From Bemisia tabaci (lineage: Eukaryota > Arthropoda > Insecta > Hemiptera > Aleyrodidae), in contig NC_092794.1 of NCBI RefSeq assembly GCF_918797505.1, positions 1,550,001 through 1,614,000 of the forward strand: DNA of 64,000 nucleotides, given 5' to 3'. Below the pieces are notes generated by a model that was not told where the DNA came from, made no database searches, and was given only the letters and a program-made list of their open reading frames with translations. The translations under genes and the position numbers were made by a program. Shown here one piece after another: positions 1 through 14,100 of this stretch. Positions within the stretch are counted from its first letter, which is position 1. The number at the start of each line of letters is the position of its first letter.

Positions 1-47
1 GGAGTTTTTATGGTGCTTAAAGCATATGTTTTGTTTGTTTAATCTAG

Positions 48-257
48 GATAAAGGCCAGTTGCTTTTTGAAGATCAATGGCCACATATGAGACCGATAAT
101 CTTAAAATTATTACAGCAAGAAACAGTTACCCACAATGAGTGGCAAGACTTATTTTACTCCATGTATCTTGTGTGTTTGTGGGATGAAAAAGGAGTGTAC
201 AAGGTGCGGGAAGCTCTCAAAGAAGACATAATGCAAATAATAAAAATTGCTCAGCAG
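48..257 (+). CDS. CUL5: CUL5 exon (first in window), cullin N-terminus
   Basis: Encodes residues 1-70 of the visible protein, beginning DKGQLLFEDQW. The acceptor AG is at 46-47 and the donor GTATGT at 258. The reading frame enters and leaves in phase 0. It corresponds to the first cullin-repeat helices, which in the family contact elongin-C and the substrate adaptor. The few residues before DKG that the family has must sit on an upstream exon. Confidence 0.95.
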
Positions 258-3200
258 GTATGTTTTGCTCCATTTTTAAATTATTTGTTAGATGGTACCT
301 ATTCTATAAATCATGCGGGCAAAATTCAGTATCCTGAGGAGGGGAGGTGAGGGTTTTATAAATTGCACAGGGCAAAGCCGTACGCCCTTCATTTGGCGGA
401 GGATACATTTTCTTGGTCATGAACTCTTTGTTGTGATGCATGACCATGCTGAATTTCATCGATAGGAGTTACAAAAACCGGCGCTCAGCTTCGTTCTACC
501 CCAGTTTTTGGGGGGACTTCGCCCACGCCCAAGCCCCCTGGGACGCGCAGCGTTACGTAGAATTGATATGGCGTATGGCCTATTTGCCCCTAATTATTTT
601 AAAACCCCATTTTCCCATGAGGAGCCGTATATTTTTGGAGGGAAAGGGACAACTAGGCCATACCTACGCCATTTAAATTTTACGTAACTTTTCGTGTAGA
701 ATCCCAATCTGAAGTCCAAACATACCCTTGCCATTTGAAACAAGCGAGAAACTTGGGGTACCCCTCTTAAACACCCCCCCCCCCCCATGAGGTTTTGGAG
801 GGCTGAAACTTTTGTCATCGAATACTGTGGGGTTGAGTTTCCCCTCTAAATTTCGTCCCGAAGTTCAATTGTCGGCCGTTTCCCAGAAAAAGATAGTTAA
901 CTGGTGCTCTAGAACACAAGGTATGTCAAAAAAAAGAAAAAAAAAAAAAAAAAATTAACTTAGGAATTTATACAGAAATTATGAAATAATTAATTATATT
1001 TGAATTGTCTCTAGAGAGTTTTGGCACACCAAGAAGATCAAGCACTGCTGAAGGCATACATTGCTGAGTGGCGGAAATTCTTTACGCAGTGTATCTATTT
1101 ACCTACACCATTCCGACATTTTGAAAATGCTGCTCAAGGTAAAACAACCACAACTTTGGGTGCTGGCAAGCAGACACAGTCAGATGAAAGCATCGTCAGA
1201 AAGGTTCTAATCTCTCCTTTCCTACTTTTTTTTTTTTTGCATTTTATTTTTAACAGTCATTTTGAGAACACAAAGGACTGATTCCCGTGAGGGCCTTTTT
1301 GGGTCTTAAAATATGCAAGGCTAACAAAATGTCTCCAAGATGTTAACGTTACTTTTAAGTATCATTATTTGAAGACCTTGGCTCAGTTTCGACATTGAAT
1401 GGGCCTGGTGTAAACTATTGCTAGAGCAAAAGTAAGTCTTGTTTCTACCAGTAAGTCTTGAAAATCACTATGAGCTCATTGGCAAAGTACAGGGTGTTTC
1501 AGACCACCCGTACCAGGCCTTTTTCTCGGTTGGTTTAGGTCGTACGAAGTCGGAGACCACGGGGTTGAATAGGGAATTGACCCCAAGGAATCCGAATTTT
1601 GTGGTCCTGAAACCCCCCCATCCCCCCTTGGGGGGTAAAGGGGGGGTCGCGATGCTAAAAGTCACGGTTCCCGACCGAATTGCGGATGGATCGCATCGGA
1701 ATTGAAAAGCACGGAAAATTTCACGTGGAATTGACCCCTAAAAATCCAAAATTCAGACCATTCAAGGCCCAAAAATGACCCCCTAAAGAGGGGGATAGTA
1801 CCCCCCTCCATAATTTCTCTTTGGTCTCAAAATTGACGTAAATTCTCCAGAAAAAGACGGATTCCCAGGTAATCGACCTCGAGAAATCCAAATTTCATGG
1901 TCCCGAAGCTCCTCTAGCACCCCTTGAGGGGTAAACGGGGGGGCCCAATTTTAAAAATCGGGGCTCCTTTCCGAATTGCAAATTGATTGCATCCAAATTG
2001 AGGAGCAGAACACATTTACATCTTAAGTGACTCATAAGAGTTCTAGTAGACCCCCTGAATGGCAGAAAGTAACTCCCTGAGTAGGGAGGCTTCGCCCCCG
2101 CCAAAAATTTCTCAAAATTCCTCTTTGGTCGCAAAATTGACGTCGATTCTCCAGAAAAAGACGGTTTCCCATGTAATCGACCCCGAAGAGCTCAGGGAAC
2201 ATGAAATTTAGAGTCCTCGGGGTCGATTACATAGGAAACCGTCTTTTTCTGGAGAATCGACGTCAATTTTGCGACCAAAGAGGAATTTTGAGAAATTTTT
2301 GGCGGGGGCGAAGCCTCCCTACTCAGGGAGTTACTTTCTGCCATTCAGGGGGTCTACTAGAACTCTTATGAGTCACTTAAGATGTAAATGTGTTCTGCTC
2401 CTCAATTTGGATGCAATCAATTTGCGATTCGGAAAGGAGCCTCGATTTTTAAAATTGGGCCCCCCCCGTTTACCCCTCAAGGGGTGCTAGAGGAGCTTCG
2501 GGACCATGAAATTTGGATTTCTCGAGGTCGATTACCTGGGAATCCGTCTTTTTCTGGAGAATTTACGTCAATTTTGAGACCAAAGAGAAATTATGGAGGG
2601 GGGTACTATCCCCCTCTTTAGGGGGTCATTTTTGGGCCTTGGATGGTCTGATTTTGGATTTTTAGGGGTCAATTCCACGTGAAATTTTCCGTGCTTTTCA
2701 ATTCCGATGCGATCCATCCGCAATTCGGTCGGGAACCGTGACTTTTAGCATCGCGACCCCCCCTTTACCTCCCAAGGGGGGATGGGGGGGTTTCAGGACC
2801 ACAAAATTCGGATTCCTTGGGGTCAATTCCCTATTCAACCCCGCGGCCTCCGACTTCGTACGACCTAAACCAACCGAGAAAAAGGCCTGGTACGGGTGGT
2901 CTGAAACACCCTGTATAAAATGCACTCCTAACACCACTATCTGCTCAAAAAATTTGCGTTTTTTTTGAGCTCCCCGCTTCCAAAAAGATACCACAGCATT
3001 CGTGAACATTTCGTTAGAGGTGTCCTTCTATGCAACCCCTGTGCGCTAGGATACTACAGAATATTCAACATGGCCGACATCAATCCGCTAAAACACATGT
3101 GTCTGGACGTGATTCTAATAATTTGTTAACAACCCAGCATGTTTACATTCATGATTTCTTTGCATTGATAAAGAGCCGCTTTGTCTGACCTTATGCTCCC

Positions 3201-3714
3201 GATTGCGATTTGCACGCTAAAGCGTTGGCTATGTTGGGTATTGCTATTGCAAAAGGGTTGAATAGATCGACTCTTCCAACGAAATGTACATCTGTGCCGT
3301 TGTATCGTTTCTGAAGCAGGGAGCTCAAAAAATGCAAATTTCCTCTGCAGATTGTGAAGTTGGGAGTGCATTTCAAACTTTTCCAATGCACTCATCGTTA
3401 TTTTGAGACATTTATTGATAGAAACAATTCTTATTTCTGCTGCATCAAAAGTTTGCAACACGCCCATTGCTCAGTAAGGTTACTACTCAGAGTTTTAAGT
3501 CCATCTATTTTTCTCTGAAAGCACCCTAAAATCGCTAATGAGCCTGTTGCAAACTTTTGCTAGAGCAAAAATAAGACTTGAAACTAATGGAAAGAGTCTC
3601 AAAAATAAAGATGAGCACAGCGGCAAAGTCTGAAATGCACTTCTTTCTTCACAATTTGCGTAAGAAATTTGCGTTTTTTCGAGCTTCCCGCTTCCAAAAC
3701 AATACCTTGGCACA

Positions 3715-3755
<41 letters not shown>

Positions 3756-6700
3756 TATTCAGTAAAATACATATTAAAGTATTTCCAATGTGATGATTAG
3801 ACCCTAAAGCAGATCTTTTTACATTTTGTTTTAATAAAAGAATTTTTACAAGCACTTTTGGAAAACTGTAGATTGGAGAATTATGAATTAAAAGTTAACT
3901 AAAATTGATAAGATATGGAGTCATAGAGATGGTAAAAATATTGAGTTAGATACAGAAGTAGTGGAGGAGGTATAGAAATCACAGAGGATATTTATAGATA
4001 TAAATTACGCTAAACAAGGTGAAAAATAGGGGATGGCAAAAAGTGCAAAAAGCCTAACTGTGAATAACTGAAATTAAAGTATCTGTTTAATTACTAGACA
4101 GATTGTCTTTCAAGTTAGGGGTACTCCCTTGTCGACGGAGACAGAGAGGAGCAGTGCCCTGAGGATAGGACCAAGTCCCTAGCGGAAACAGCGTGCTAAA
4201 TCAGACTTTTTTGAAGTCCGGTGTGAGAAGCTCATGAGGCTTCCTGCGTCTAAGATGTCTGCTCTCCCTGGCCCAATCCAGAAGCTTAATTGCCTCAGGA
4301 TTGGGGTGAGACACCAGACGCTCTTCATATCTCTCGTACATAGGAGAGACAAAAACCTCCAGGCTCCCTATCCCAAGATCCGTCCTGATATCAACGTTCC
4401 TTTCATACCATCTAGCTCAGCACAAGTGAACATTTTGTTGGAGGAGTCATTCCATCCAACCCCTGCTCAAAGGAAACTACGCAATATTCAACCTAGGCGA
4501 CGCCAATCCGGCAAAACACCTGCGACGGGACGATGATTATAACTACCTGATAACAATCTGCATGTTTACATTCACATTTTTCTCGCGTTGATAGATATCC
4601 GCCTTGATTGACCTCGTGCTCTCCTCAACTTGCGCGCGGAAGCGTCGGCCGCTCCGGCGCTCTGCGACGCCTAACCGCCACAAAACTCGGTCCTCCCGCA
4701 GGTCATCAGGGAGTTGGCACTCCCGCATCTCATCCATAATCCCCTGTCGCCAACCTTTCTCCGGGTGTCCCCTTCGTCCCCTCTCAGGAGGAACCCAATG
4801 AAGCATCTTTTTTGGCAGCCTCTCTTCCGTCATCCTACTGACATGACCGTACCAGACAAGCTGTTTGGTCATGACGTTGAACACGATGTCATTTTCGACT
4901 TCCATTATCTGATGCACTCTATCATTATGGATCCGATTTCTCCTAGAAATTCCTGCTGACCTCCAGAAATCCATCTCTGTTGCTCTTAGCATATCCTGTG
5001 TCTGTTTCTTCAGCTGCCAAACTTCACATCTGTACGTTAATATATTTTTGACTACAGCGATATAAATTTTCCTCTCGTTCTCTTTGGAAATCCGCGGATC
5101 CAAGAGGATTCCATTTAGCATCGCTATAGCCCTCCTCGCTAAGGTGTTTCTTTCCTTGATTGCTTGATCCGTCCTTCCATCCTGGGTCAACCGCACTCCC
5201 AAGTATTTATAATCCGTACAGCCTTTGATCTTCTGCCCATCCTCCAACTCAATGCTTTGCTGATCACCTCCCAAAGTCATCCTCTCAGTTTTGGATATAC
5301 TGACCTCCAAACCCAACTTCCGATACTCTTCTACTAACTTGCGCATCATGTACTCCGCGTTGTCCTGATCTTGAGCAACCACCACCTGGTCATCAGCAAA
5401 GCACAGAGTGAACAGAGTTTCAAACTCATCCAAGGGGACACCCATACCAGAACATTTCCTTTTCCATTCTTCTAGCAGGCACTGGAGATAAATTTTAAAT
5501 AATGTTGGCGACAAACAACATCCCCGTTTTAAACCCTTAGTCACATAAAATCCCGTTGACAACCTCCCATGACACTTAATTTTGCCACAAAATTTACTAA
5601 CAAAAGAGAGAAAAAAAAAAAAAATAAAAAGTAAGTTGACCCGGCAACGAAGCCGAGTAAAGTGATGTCATACAGTCTAAGTTGATCGGGCAACGCAACC
5701 GACGAGTGTTGTCGGATGGAGACGCGTAACAAAGACGACCATAGCTCGGTCAGCTGAGAATAATAATAATGACAAATGCTAAAACCGCATAAGTGCCCGA
5801 TTTCTCTTACGGGAGGGACGTTTATTAAAGGAACTAGCGAAATGCCCGTGACTGGAGTCACGGGTCTAGAGGCCGCTAAAATATCTATAACACCGAAAAA
5901 ATGGTGGTAGGGGAGCAAGACATGCCATAAAAAAAATGATAAAATCGATAGAAAAATTAGTTGAGGGGAGAGGGTGATGGAGCTAGAAAAATGAGCTTGG
6001 GGGGGGGGGGGATATAATAAATTCTGGCAGAAAAATTAAAACTAACCTAGCAATGATTTATAAACAAAAACAAAAAAAAAAAAAAATGAAAATATGAAAA
6101 AAAGAAATTGAAATAAAACATCAGCTGATAGCAAACAAAGGTTACCAAGGAAACCAAGGAATGGAACTTTCATAAAAACAGATTAGTGGAAAACAGCGTA
6201 TGTAGGGCACTCACGTTAATTACCGTTTATAAGTAATAGGTAAATGCGATTTAACGGAAAATCTATACAGTTCTTCATCAGACCAAAATGGACAAAATTA
6301 CAAAATTTGAATCAGCTAACGTAAATCTAACGGTAGTTATCGTGAACGAAAGAATTGATGACATACATCCGGTAACTATTATAGGTGGGATACTAAAGGA
6401 ATTTTTGAGTTGAAGACTTATGACCCCCGCAGTGCTGATCCCTGACCTTCGTAGTATATTCCGGTAAAATTTCGAAGTAATAGACAAATTAGCGGAGGAG
6501 GAGATGTCCGACATACATACCCCGTCCGGTTTTATAAATATATAAGAAGATTTGGAGGGAAGGTAAAATTTGTTCAGATGATCAATTTATATTTGCAAGG
6601 TAAAATAAGTTGCGAACTTTTAGCGACACTTGAATGCTCTTGGTTCTTTTTTGCTAAATGCAATCCAATTTCTTCTCTGAAACTCAATACTTACGTTTAT

Positions 6701-9700
6701 TTTCCTTTGTTACCTAATCATCAATAAAAATCGTCCTAAAATGCCAATAATACCAATTTGATTAACTATCACATCTATAGTTCAAAGAAATGATTATGAC
6801 TGTCATTGAAAGATGTTTTAAAAGTGCCTCCTGTGAAATTGCAGAGGATGATTTTTTAAACTTCTCCAGGAAAATATTGGACTTGGTGTGATTCAGTATT
6901 TCATATTGTTCTATAACATGTTCAGATGCTCGAATCGGTCCATCAATTTTTTTTGGTATTTTTCTCTCTTATTCCTCTTTGTTTATTTTTTTTATAATAT
7001 CTATTTTATCATCTTTTGGGGAGGAGACATCGGCACAATTTAAAATCAGTTTTAGTCTGCTGTCCAACAAGTTAATAGACTCTAGCCAGAGTCTTTTGTC
7101 TTTATCCCTTTAAATCTGAAAGTTTGGTGGGTTTTTTGTAGTTAATTAAATTTACACAGTCCGCACTTAATATAAACAAAGTCATCCTTTTTCATGTGAT
7201 GCCTGTACTCTCCCTATTTTTTCTCAAAAATCGTAGTATCATTTTTTATGCATAATTTAAGGCGTTGTTTTTGCTTGTTGTCTTTTCTAAATCTTCCTTT
7301 CTATTCGGAGAGACTCAAAAAACTTTTGGGAAACTTTTTTGTCGCCCTCATTGTTTCTTCCACTGAGTAAAAATGTTGTCCTCTCAAACTTCTTGTTAGC
7401 TCCAGAAATCCAATCATTACATGGGCATAAGTGTAAGTTGTGGAGGGAGAAGGGGGAGGGCACTCCGTTTCCTTCAAAATTTTTATCATAGACCCTCTTG
7501 TGGAGCTCAAGGTAGGCGGACGCTCATTTTCTTGATGCATCATTCAAAATTGTTTAAATTCTTGTCGTTTCTCAATGATGTCTTTTGAGAGTCTTTACAT
7601 ATTACTTCACAGTAACACTAGCTGATAAAATTTTGCTTTAGTAGAATTTCGTGAGCCGACTAGCTTTATTTTTTTCACCTTTTGCCAAAAAATTGCTAAA
7701 ACTTAATGAAACTTTGACTGATCGAGTTCAACAAAGTTGCGTTTGAGAGCTAATAAATTGATCTTTAATGTTCATACAACTCGCATTTGGCTGGCTTTAT
7801 TCGTTTGCTCATTCAAGAGTTGGTGATAAGACTTTTGGGACACCCTATGTACGTCTCAACATACCTGCCAAATCCTTGTAGGATTTTTCTTTCTTTTTAT
7901 CGTAAAAAAAGGTAAATTTTATATATTTTTTTTATTTAAAAAGTGGTCCTAATTGACAGACGACTAAAAGATTGACTAAAAGATGGTAGAAAATTTATTG
8001 ATTGGTTGACGCCCCTAAAGACACATAATTAGACTCACATTAATGTTAAAATTATATTTTCATGTAAAGATTACTTAAATTTATAAGAAAATTATGTCTG
8101 TATTATTAAAGTGTCGGTAGAGGCGTCAGCCAATGGATATATTTTACATCCTTCATATAAATCTTCACGATGTTTCAAGTAAAATAAAGGAAGTAAAATT
8201 TACCTTAAACTTTTCTCCTCCTTAATCATTCAATTCATTCCTTTCAACTTTTTTGACCGTTTATGAATGTTTTCTGCTCCATTTTCAAAAAATATTGTCG
8301 AATATTGTCTGTAAATACGGTGTGCCACCTCTCAAACTTTTATTCAATTACTTTTTGCAGTTAATGTTGGACACTTGGAATCAGAGTATTTTCTATGACA
8401 TCAAGCAAAGATTGCAAGATTCAGCCATGAAATTAGTCCATGCCGAGAGAAATGGTGAAGCATTTGACTCACAATTAGTTATCGGTGTTCGAGAATCTTA
8501 CGGTAATTCCTTTTATGCAACTGAAAGTATCCTAGCTGTAGCACTGGCATTTAATAAGAATGTCCTGTGGACGGAAGCAATGTCTCACTCTACTGTTTTA
8601 ACTCTGGGTTGCTCTAGGCGTCAAAACTCTTTTGAGTTTTCTATATCATTTAGTCTCAGCACTAAAATATTGTTTCTCATTGTGGTTACTTCAAACAGAA
8701 AGTTCAGACATCTTGTGTCCTCAAGTTGCAAACCATCAGATACGAGAGGCGTTCAATAAGTAAGTATCCCCCCTCTCTAAAATCAGTAAGAATGGACCAA
8801 TTTAAAAAAAAATTGAGCTCAAAATCTTTCTTAGGATATGCTGAGTTCAACAAAACAAACCGCAACAGAATCGGACTTTGTGCGGCCGAACGCGAGCCGT
8901 TTGAACGCGCCGAGGTGCTCGCCGCGTTTAAACGGCTCGCGTTCGGCCGCACTTAGTCCGATTTTGTTGCGGTTTGTTTTGTTGAACTCAGTATATCCTA
9001 AGAATGATTTAGAGCTCAATTTTTTTTTTTTAAAATTGGTCCATTGTTATTGATTTTAAAGAGGGGGGATACTTATTGATTGAACGCCCGTAGCTTGGTA
9101 CGGCTAGGAGGGGAATTTAGGGACAGAGGGTGTCTAAAAAGTTGAAGAAACATTTGTTATCCACTTTAAACATCTTGTAATGTAAATTTTTTGCCACAGG
9201 TTTATCTAAAAGTCACCTACAACCCCTGTAACTTTTTTTCAATTGATGTAGAAATTTGAAACTTTGGGAATGTCCCTCAGTCTAAAGTAGCAACTTTTTT
9301 GTCCCCAAAAATTGCTGGGGGCAGCCCCCTCCAAGGGGGGTGGGGAGCCAAATTTTTTTTCAAACAGCAACCCCCACGGTGTCCTTGAAGTAAATTTTCA
9401 TAAACTTTGAATGTACATAAAAAATTCAAGTTTGAGGTTGTAGTGAGGTACTAATTGATGGGTTTTTGGGCCATTTTGAAGTAGGTCATTGGAGCTCCTG
9501 GAAAAATAATCGCATTTTTGAGATTTTTAAGGGGTAAAGTAGCCAAATCGGCTTAGGGGTGACAAATGAATCTCCCCCTACCTCATTCTTCCCTTAACCG
9601 ATCTGAATTTTTAGTATGATGTTACCTGGTATAAGATGCCAGTTTCGTGAAATTTTTATGCCTGTGCAAGTTTGTAGCCCCCATAGCAACTATGCTAAGT

Positions 9701-11135
9701 TGCAGACTCCAAAATATCGATTTCTGTGATGAAATGAAGGTTTCCAGGTGGCGTTTTCATTCAACCAAAAATTCATATTTATATTAGAGTACTCCTTGAT
9801 GGGTGTTTGGCCAATTTTTAAGTAGATTGTGGGACGTTTTCGAAAAATTATCACATTTTTTTGGTTTTGTAGGGGTAAAATAGCAAACTGGGCCTAGGTG
9901 CAACAAATGAAACCCCCCTCCCTTATCCTTGCCCCAACCGATCTGAATTTTTATTATGTTGTTACCTAGTGTAAGATGCAACTTTCCTGAAATTTTTATG
10001 CGCCTGAAAGTTTTTTTTTTTTTTTTTTGCCCCTGTGGCAGAGTTGCCAAGCTGCGTACTCCAAAATATCCCCCTCCTCTACTCTCTTTTCACAGCGGAC
10101 ATCCCACAGCCCAGAGGAGAGGGGAAAATGGGAATCTACGCCGACGATACGCTTGTGATGGACTCATCCAAGAGTTATAGGGAGGCTTGTCAAAATGTTC
10201 AAATCCATCTAGATAAAATAAATAACTGGACAACCAATGATAAAATCAAACTTAATTCTACAAAATCGGTTGAAGTAGTCTTCACAAACAGAAAAATTCA
10301 TCATCGTCCTCTTCATCTGGGAAATAATCAAATTCCCAGAGAAAAAGTTTCAAGATATTTAGGCCTTCTTCTGGATTCCAAGCTCAGGTGGAAAGACCAT
10401 ATCAAAAAAAAAGTAGCTCAAATTAAATTAAAATTTTTAAACATGTATTGGCTACTAGGCAGAAAATCTAAGTTAGACCTCAAGCTAAAACTCTTACTCT
10501 ACAAGTCAATGTTGAGACCCATATGGAGTTATGGCTGTCAATTGTGGGGTTGCGCAGCCAAAACCAATCTCGACCAGATAGAAATAATGCTAATGAAAAT
10601 CCTCAGAAATATTGCTAAAGCACAATGGTTTGAGAGAAATGCGGATATAAGAGCGGATCTCTACATTGACTCTGTAGAGGACTATATTACGAAAATGTAT
10701 ACCTCATACGAAAACCGACTGCACAATCATCCGAATCCAGAAGCGCTTTTGCTGTTGGACAAGGATGATGGCATAAGGAGATTAAAACGCAGGAAAACCC
10801 ACGAGCTTGAAATCCAGGGTTTTTTTAAATTTTTTCCAGAATAAATAAAATATTTGAGCGCCTCCTGTTGCTCTATGGACTTGTCAGGAGACACTTGATC
10901 TTTGAAAGGGTCAGCCCGTCGTAATTCATTTAAAATGAAAAAACATATTTATTTTATAATAAATATGTTTTATTTTTACTCCAGTTAATTTTTAGGTAGT
11001 ATACACTATGTTAAATCTTAGTTAAAAGCCAGTATAATTTAAGCCAAACTGAAATTAAGCATTTTAAAGACATTTTATATGTCTAAATGCATTTTCTGTA
11101 CAAATGTTATTTATTTTTTGTGCAAATAAATAAAT

Positions 11136-11187
<52 letters not shown>

Positions 11188-14100
11188 CAAAATATCGAAT
11201 TTGATGATAAAATGAAGGTTTCAAGGTGGAACTCACTGCAAAATTTTACAAGAAATGTGTGATCTAAGAGCTTCCGATTATACAAGACTTATTTAAACAA
11301 CTTCAAACTGTGGTATTGCCAACTTTATCATTTAAAAGTTGTCAAATGACTCGAATCGCGTTCCAATTCCGGGTGCTGGGTTTTTATTTTGTTCAGAATT
11401 TGTTATTATGATTCTTCTCTACTCTATACATTAACCCATTCTCTTAAAGTGACAATAAGGACTCGTCATACCCGCATTGAGCTGACTCAACTAAAGTAGC
11501 CGGACGAAGGGTCGAGTTGAGGAAACATGAGGGTTTGGCATTGAGAGAAAGTCCTTAAATCTACTCCTGCAACAGAAAGTAGAAATTGAGAACTTTCTCC
11601 CACCCTCCAAACTTTGTTTTGTCGAAGAATCCAATGAAAGTTTTGTCTTTTTCGAGCCGAAATATCACTGGATATCAAGTTTCATGCAAATTCACCGATA
11701 AGCTCCCAATTTTCTACTTCCCGCTTTAAGTCGCCATTTTGACGGCCGCCATTTTGCGGAGGACTGAATTTCCCCGAATATAATGTCAGAATCATTTTTC
11801 TCACCCAGAAAACCCTCGGATTCCGGGTTCATCCCAATCCATCAATATAAACGGAGATGCCAAAGAAGGAGTTGCGATTTGGGCCGGAATCGGCCCCTCT
11901 GCGGAATCAGGAAAATTTTGGATACTGTGCAGTTGACGGTGCATATTGAAAAGAAATAGTTAAATTTTGTCTATACTCCCATTTTTGGCTCTGAATTAGG
12001 GGCTTAAATATGGCTCTTGAGCCCGAAATAGCTGAGAAATTGCGTTTTTCGCAGTTCTACCTCAGATTTCGACCCGGGCGCCCAAATGTCCGGTCATAAG
12101 CATCGAATTTGATGTGAAGAACACCTAGACACGTAACTTAATGGAATATGATCAACTGTCGCCTTTGGGCCAAAGTTCAAAATCGAATTTTTCTAACTTA
12201 GTAGTCCAAACAAGATAAAAATCTACGTTTTCCGCGCTCTTACCTCAGATCTCGACCTGGGCACAAAAGTGACAGGTCATGAGCTTCGAATATGATATAA
12301 GGGACAAGTAGAAACGTAAGACACTGAATTATGATCAACTACTACCTTTTGGCCGAATCATCTTTGGACTTGGTAAAAAAACCGAAATGGAACATTTTAA
12401 AAAAATGCAATATTCGGCGGTATTTAATATGGGCCTAAAGGCTACGGTTGATCATTTTCCCATATCTTTCATTTCTAAGTGTCCCTTACATCATTTCAAA
12501 GCTCATGCAACCCGTCACCCTCAAGCCCAGGTTGAAATTTGAGGTAGAAGTGCAGAAAAACATGGATTTTCAGCTCCTTTGGGCTTAAAAGAAAGAAAAG
12601 TTCGATTTTAAACTTAGGCCCAGAGGCGACAGTTGATCATATTCCATTGTGTTACGTGTATAGGTGTCTTACATCACGTTTGATGCTCATGTTTTGTCAG
12701 CTTTGGGCCCTGGTCGGAATTTGAGGTAGAACCGTGAAAAATACGATTTTTCAGCTATGTTGGGCCCTGGAGTCATGTTGAAGCCCCTATTTAGCAGCCA
12801 AAAATTGTGAGTCATGGCAAAATTCGACCACCTCTTTAAAATATGCATCGTCTTGCCAAGTATCCAAAATTTCCCCGATTCCGTGGAGGGATCAATTTCG
12901 GCCCTAATCGGAACCCCTCCTTTCTGTTGTTTTGAACTTTGACCGGCGGCCATTCTGTGAAAAATCAACATTTTTACTTGCAGTTTGCGCCAAATTTTTT
13001 CTTGTTTTATCGGATTTCGAAAGAGGTGTCACAAAGAGGAAGTTGCTATTTTGAAAAAAAAGTTGGCCCCCGCTCCCTTTAGAGGGGCTGCCCGCAAAAC
13101 TTTTTGGGGGACCAGAAAGTTGCTACTTCAGACTCAGGAACATTCCTCAAGTTTCAAATTTCAGTATTGATTCGGAAAAAAAGTTACAGGGGTGGTAGGT
13201 GTCTTTTGGGTAACCCTGTGTAAAAATGAGCACGTTAGAATGGGTAGTATTGCCAGATGGTGCATGAAAATATGAATTAACATTGCCGTGTTGCCAGATT
13301 ACGCATGAAAATATGAATTAACATTGCCATGCTGCCAGGCAATGCACCAAAATTTTAATTCGAATATAGGTGTGCGGGATGGGCCGTGTTGCATAGTGAC
13401 GTGATAAATGTGACTTTAATGGAGTCTGCAATGGTGTCATACAGGGTGTTTCGGACCACCCATACGAGGCCTTTTTCTCGGTTGTTTTAGGTCGTACGAA
13501 GTCGGGGACTGCGGGGTTGTATAGAGAATTGACCCCAAGAAATCCGAATTTCGTGGTCCCGAAACCCCCTCACCTGCCCTTGGGGGGGGGGGGGGGTAAA
13601 TAGGGGGTCACGATGCTAAAAGACACGGTTCCCGACCGAATTGCGGATTAATCGCATCAGAATTGAAAAACCTGGAAAATTTCACGTGAAATTGATCCCT
13701 AAAAATCCATAATCGGCCCATCCAAGGCCCAAAAATTATCCCCTAAAGGGGGAGACAGTACCCTTCTTCATAAATTCTCTTTGGTCTCAAAATTGACGTA
13801 GATTCTCCAGAGAAAGATGGTTACCCAGGTAATCGACGCCGAGAAATCCAAATTTCATGGTCCCGCAGCTCCTCTATTCCCCCTTGGGGGGGGGGGGGGG
13901 TAAACGGGGGGCCCAATTTCAAAAATCGGAGCTCCCTTCCGAATCGCAAATTGATTGCATCCAAATTGAGGAGCAGAACACATTTACATCCTAAGTGATC
14001 CCCAAGAGTTCTAATTGATCCCCCTGAACGGTTAAAAGTAACCCTGAGAGGAGGGGGGCTTCGCCCCTTCCAAAAATTTCTCAAGATTTTGCTTTGGTCG

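Larger units (their letters stand above)
1398..3468. repeat. Foldback element with GGGCCTGTTGCA-like ends
   Basis: The left end near 1398 (AATGGGCCTGGTGTAAAC) is matched in inverse orientation by the right end near 3468 (TTTGCAACACGCCCATT reading inward). The left arm is 1398-1487 continued at 2916-3060. The right arm is about 3205-3468. The left arm is interrupted by the 1490-2913 element. The loop contains a LINE 3' fragment. A separate direct copy of the arm lies at 3537-3712. The arms are diverged, so the outer limits are approximate. Confidence 0.6.
9197..13218. mobile_element. 4-kb composite element with family-2 ends
   Basis: The left end (9197, CAGGTTTATCTAAAAGTCAC) and right end (GTCTTTTGGGTAACCCTG at 13218) are inverse copies. 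The subterminal blocks on both sides contain the same CCTGTAACTTTTT and CAAATTTC elements seen in the family-2 copies at 45378, 49910 and 59716. The interior holds a direct repeat of about 330-370 bp (9452-9785 and 9785-11240), the second copy interrupted by a Jockey-like LINE. It also holds an inverted block centred near 12415 (arms about 11885-12415 and 12415-12935). The flanking dinucleotide is CA/TG rather than TA, perhaps from mutation. Extent is inferred from the two ends. Confidence 0.6.

Noticed and set aside
1895..2490. Mirrored 73-79-residue frames in family-1 arms (MRPKRNFEKFLAGAKPPYSG)
   Set aside because: They are identical because the arms are inverse copies. Other copies break the frame, so it is a shadow of the repeat.
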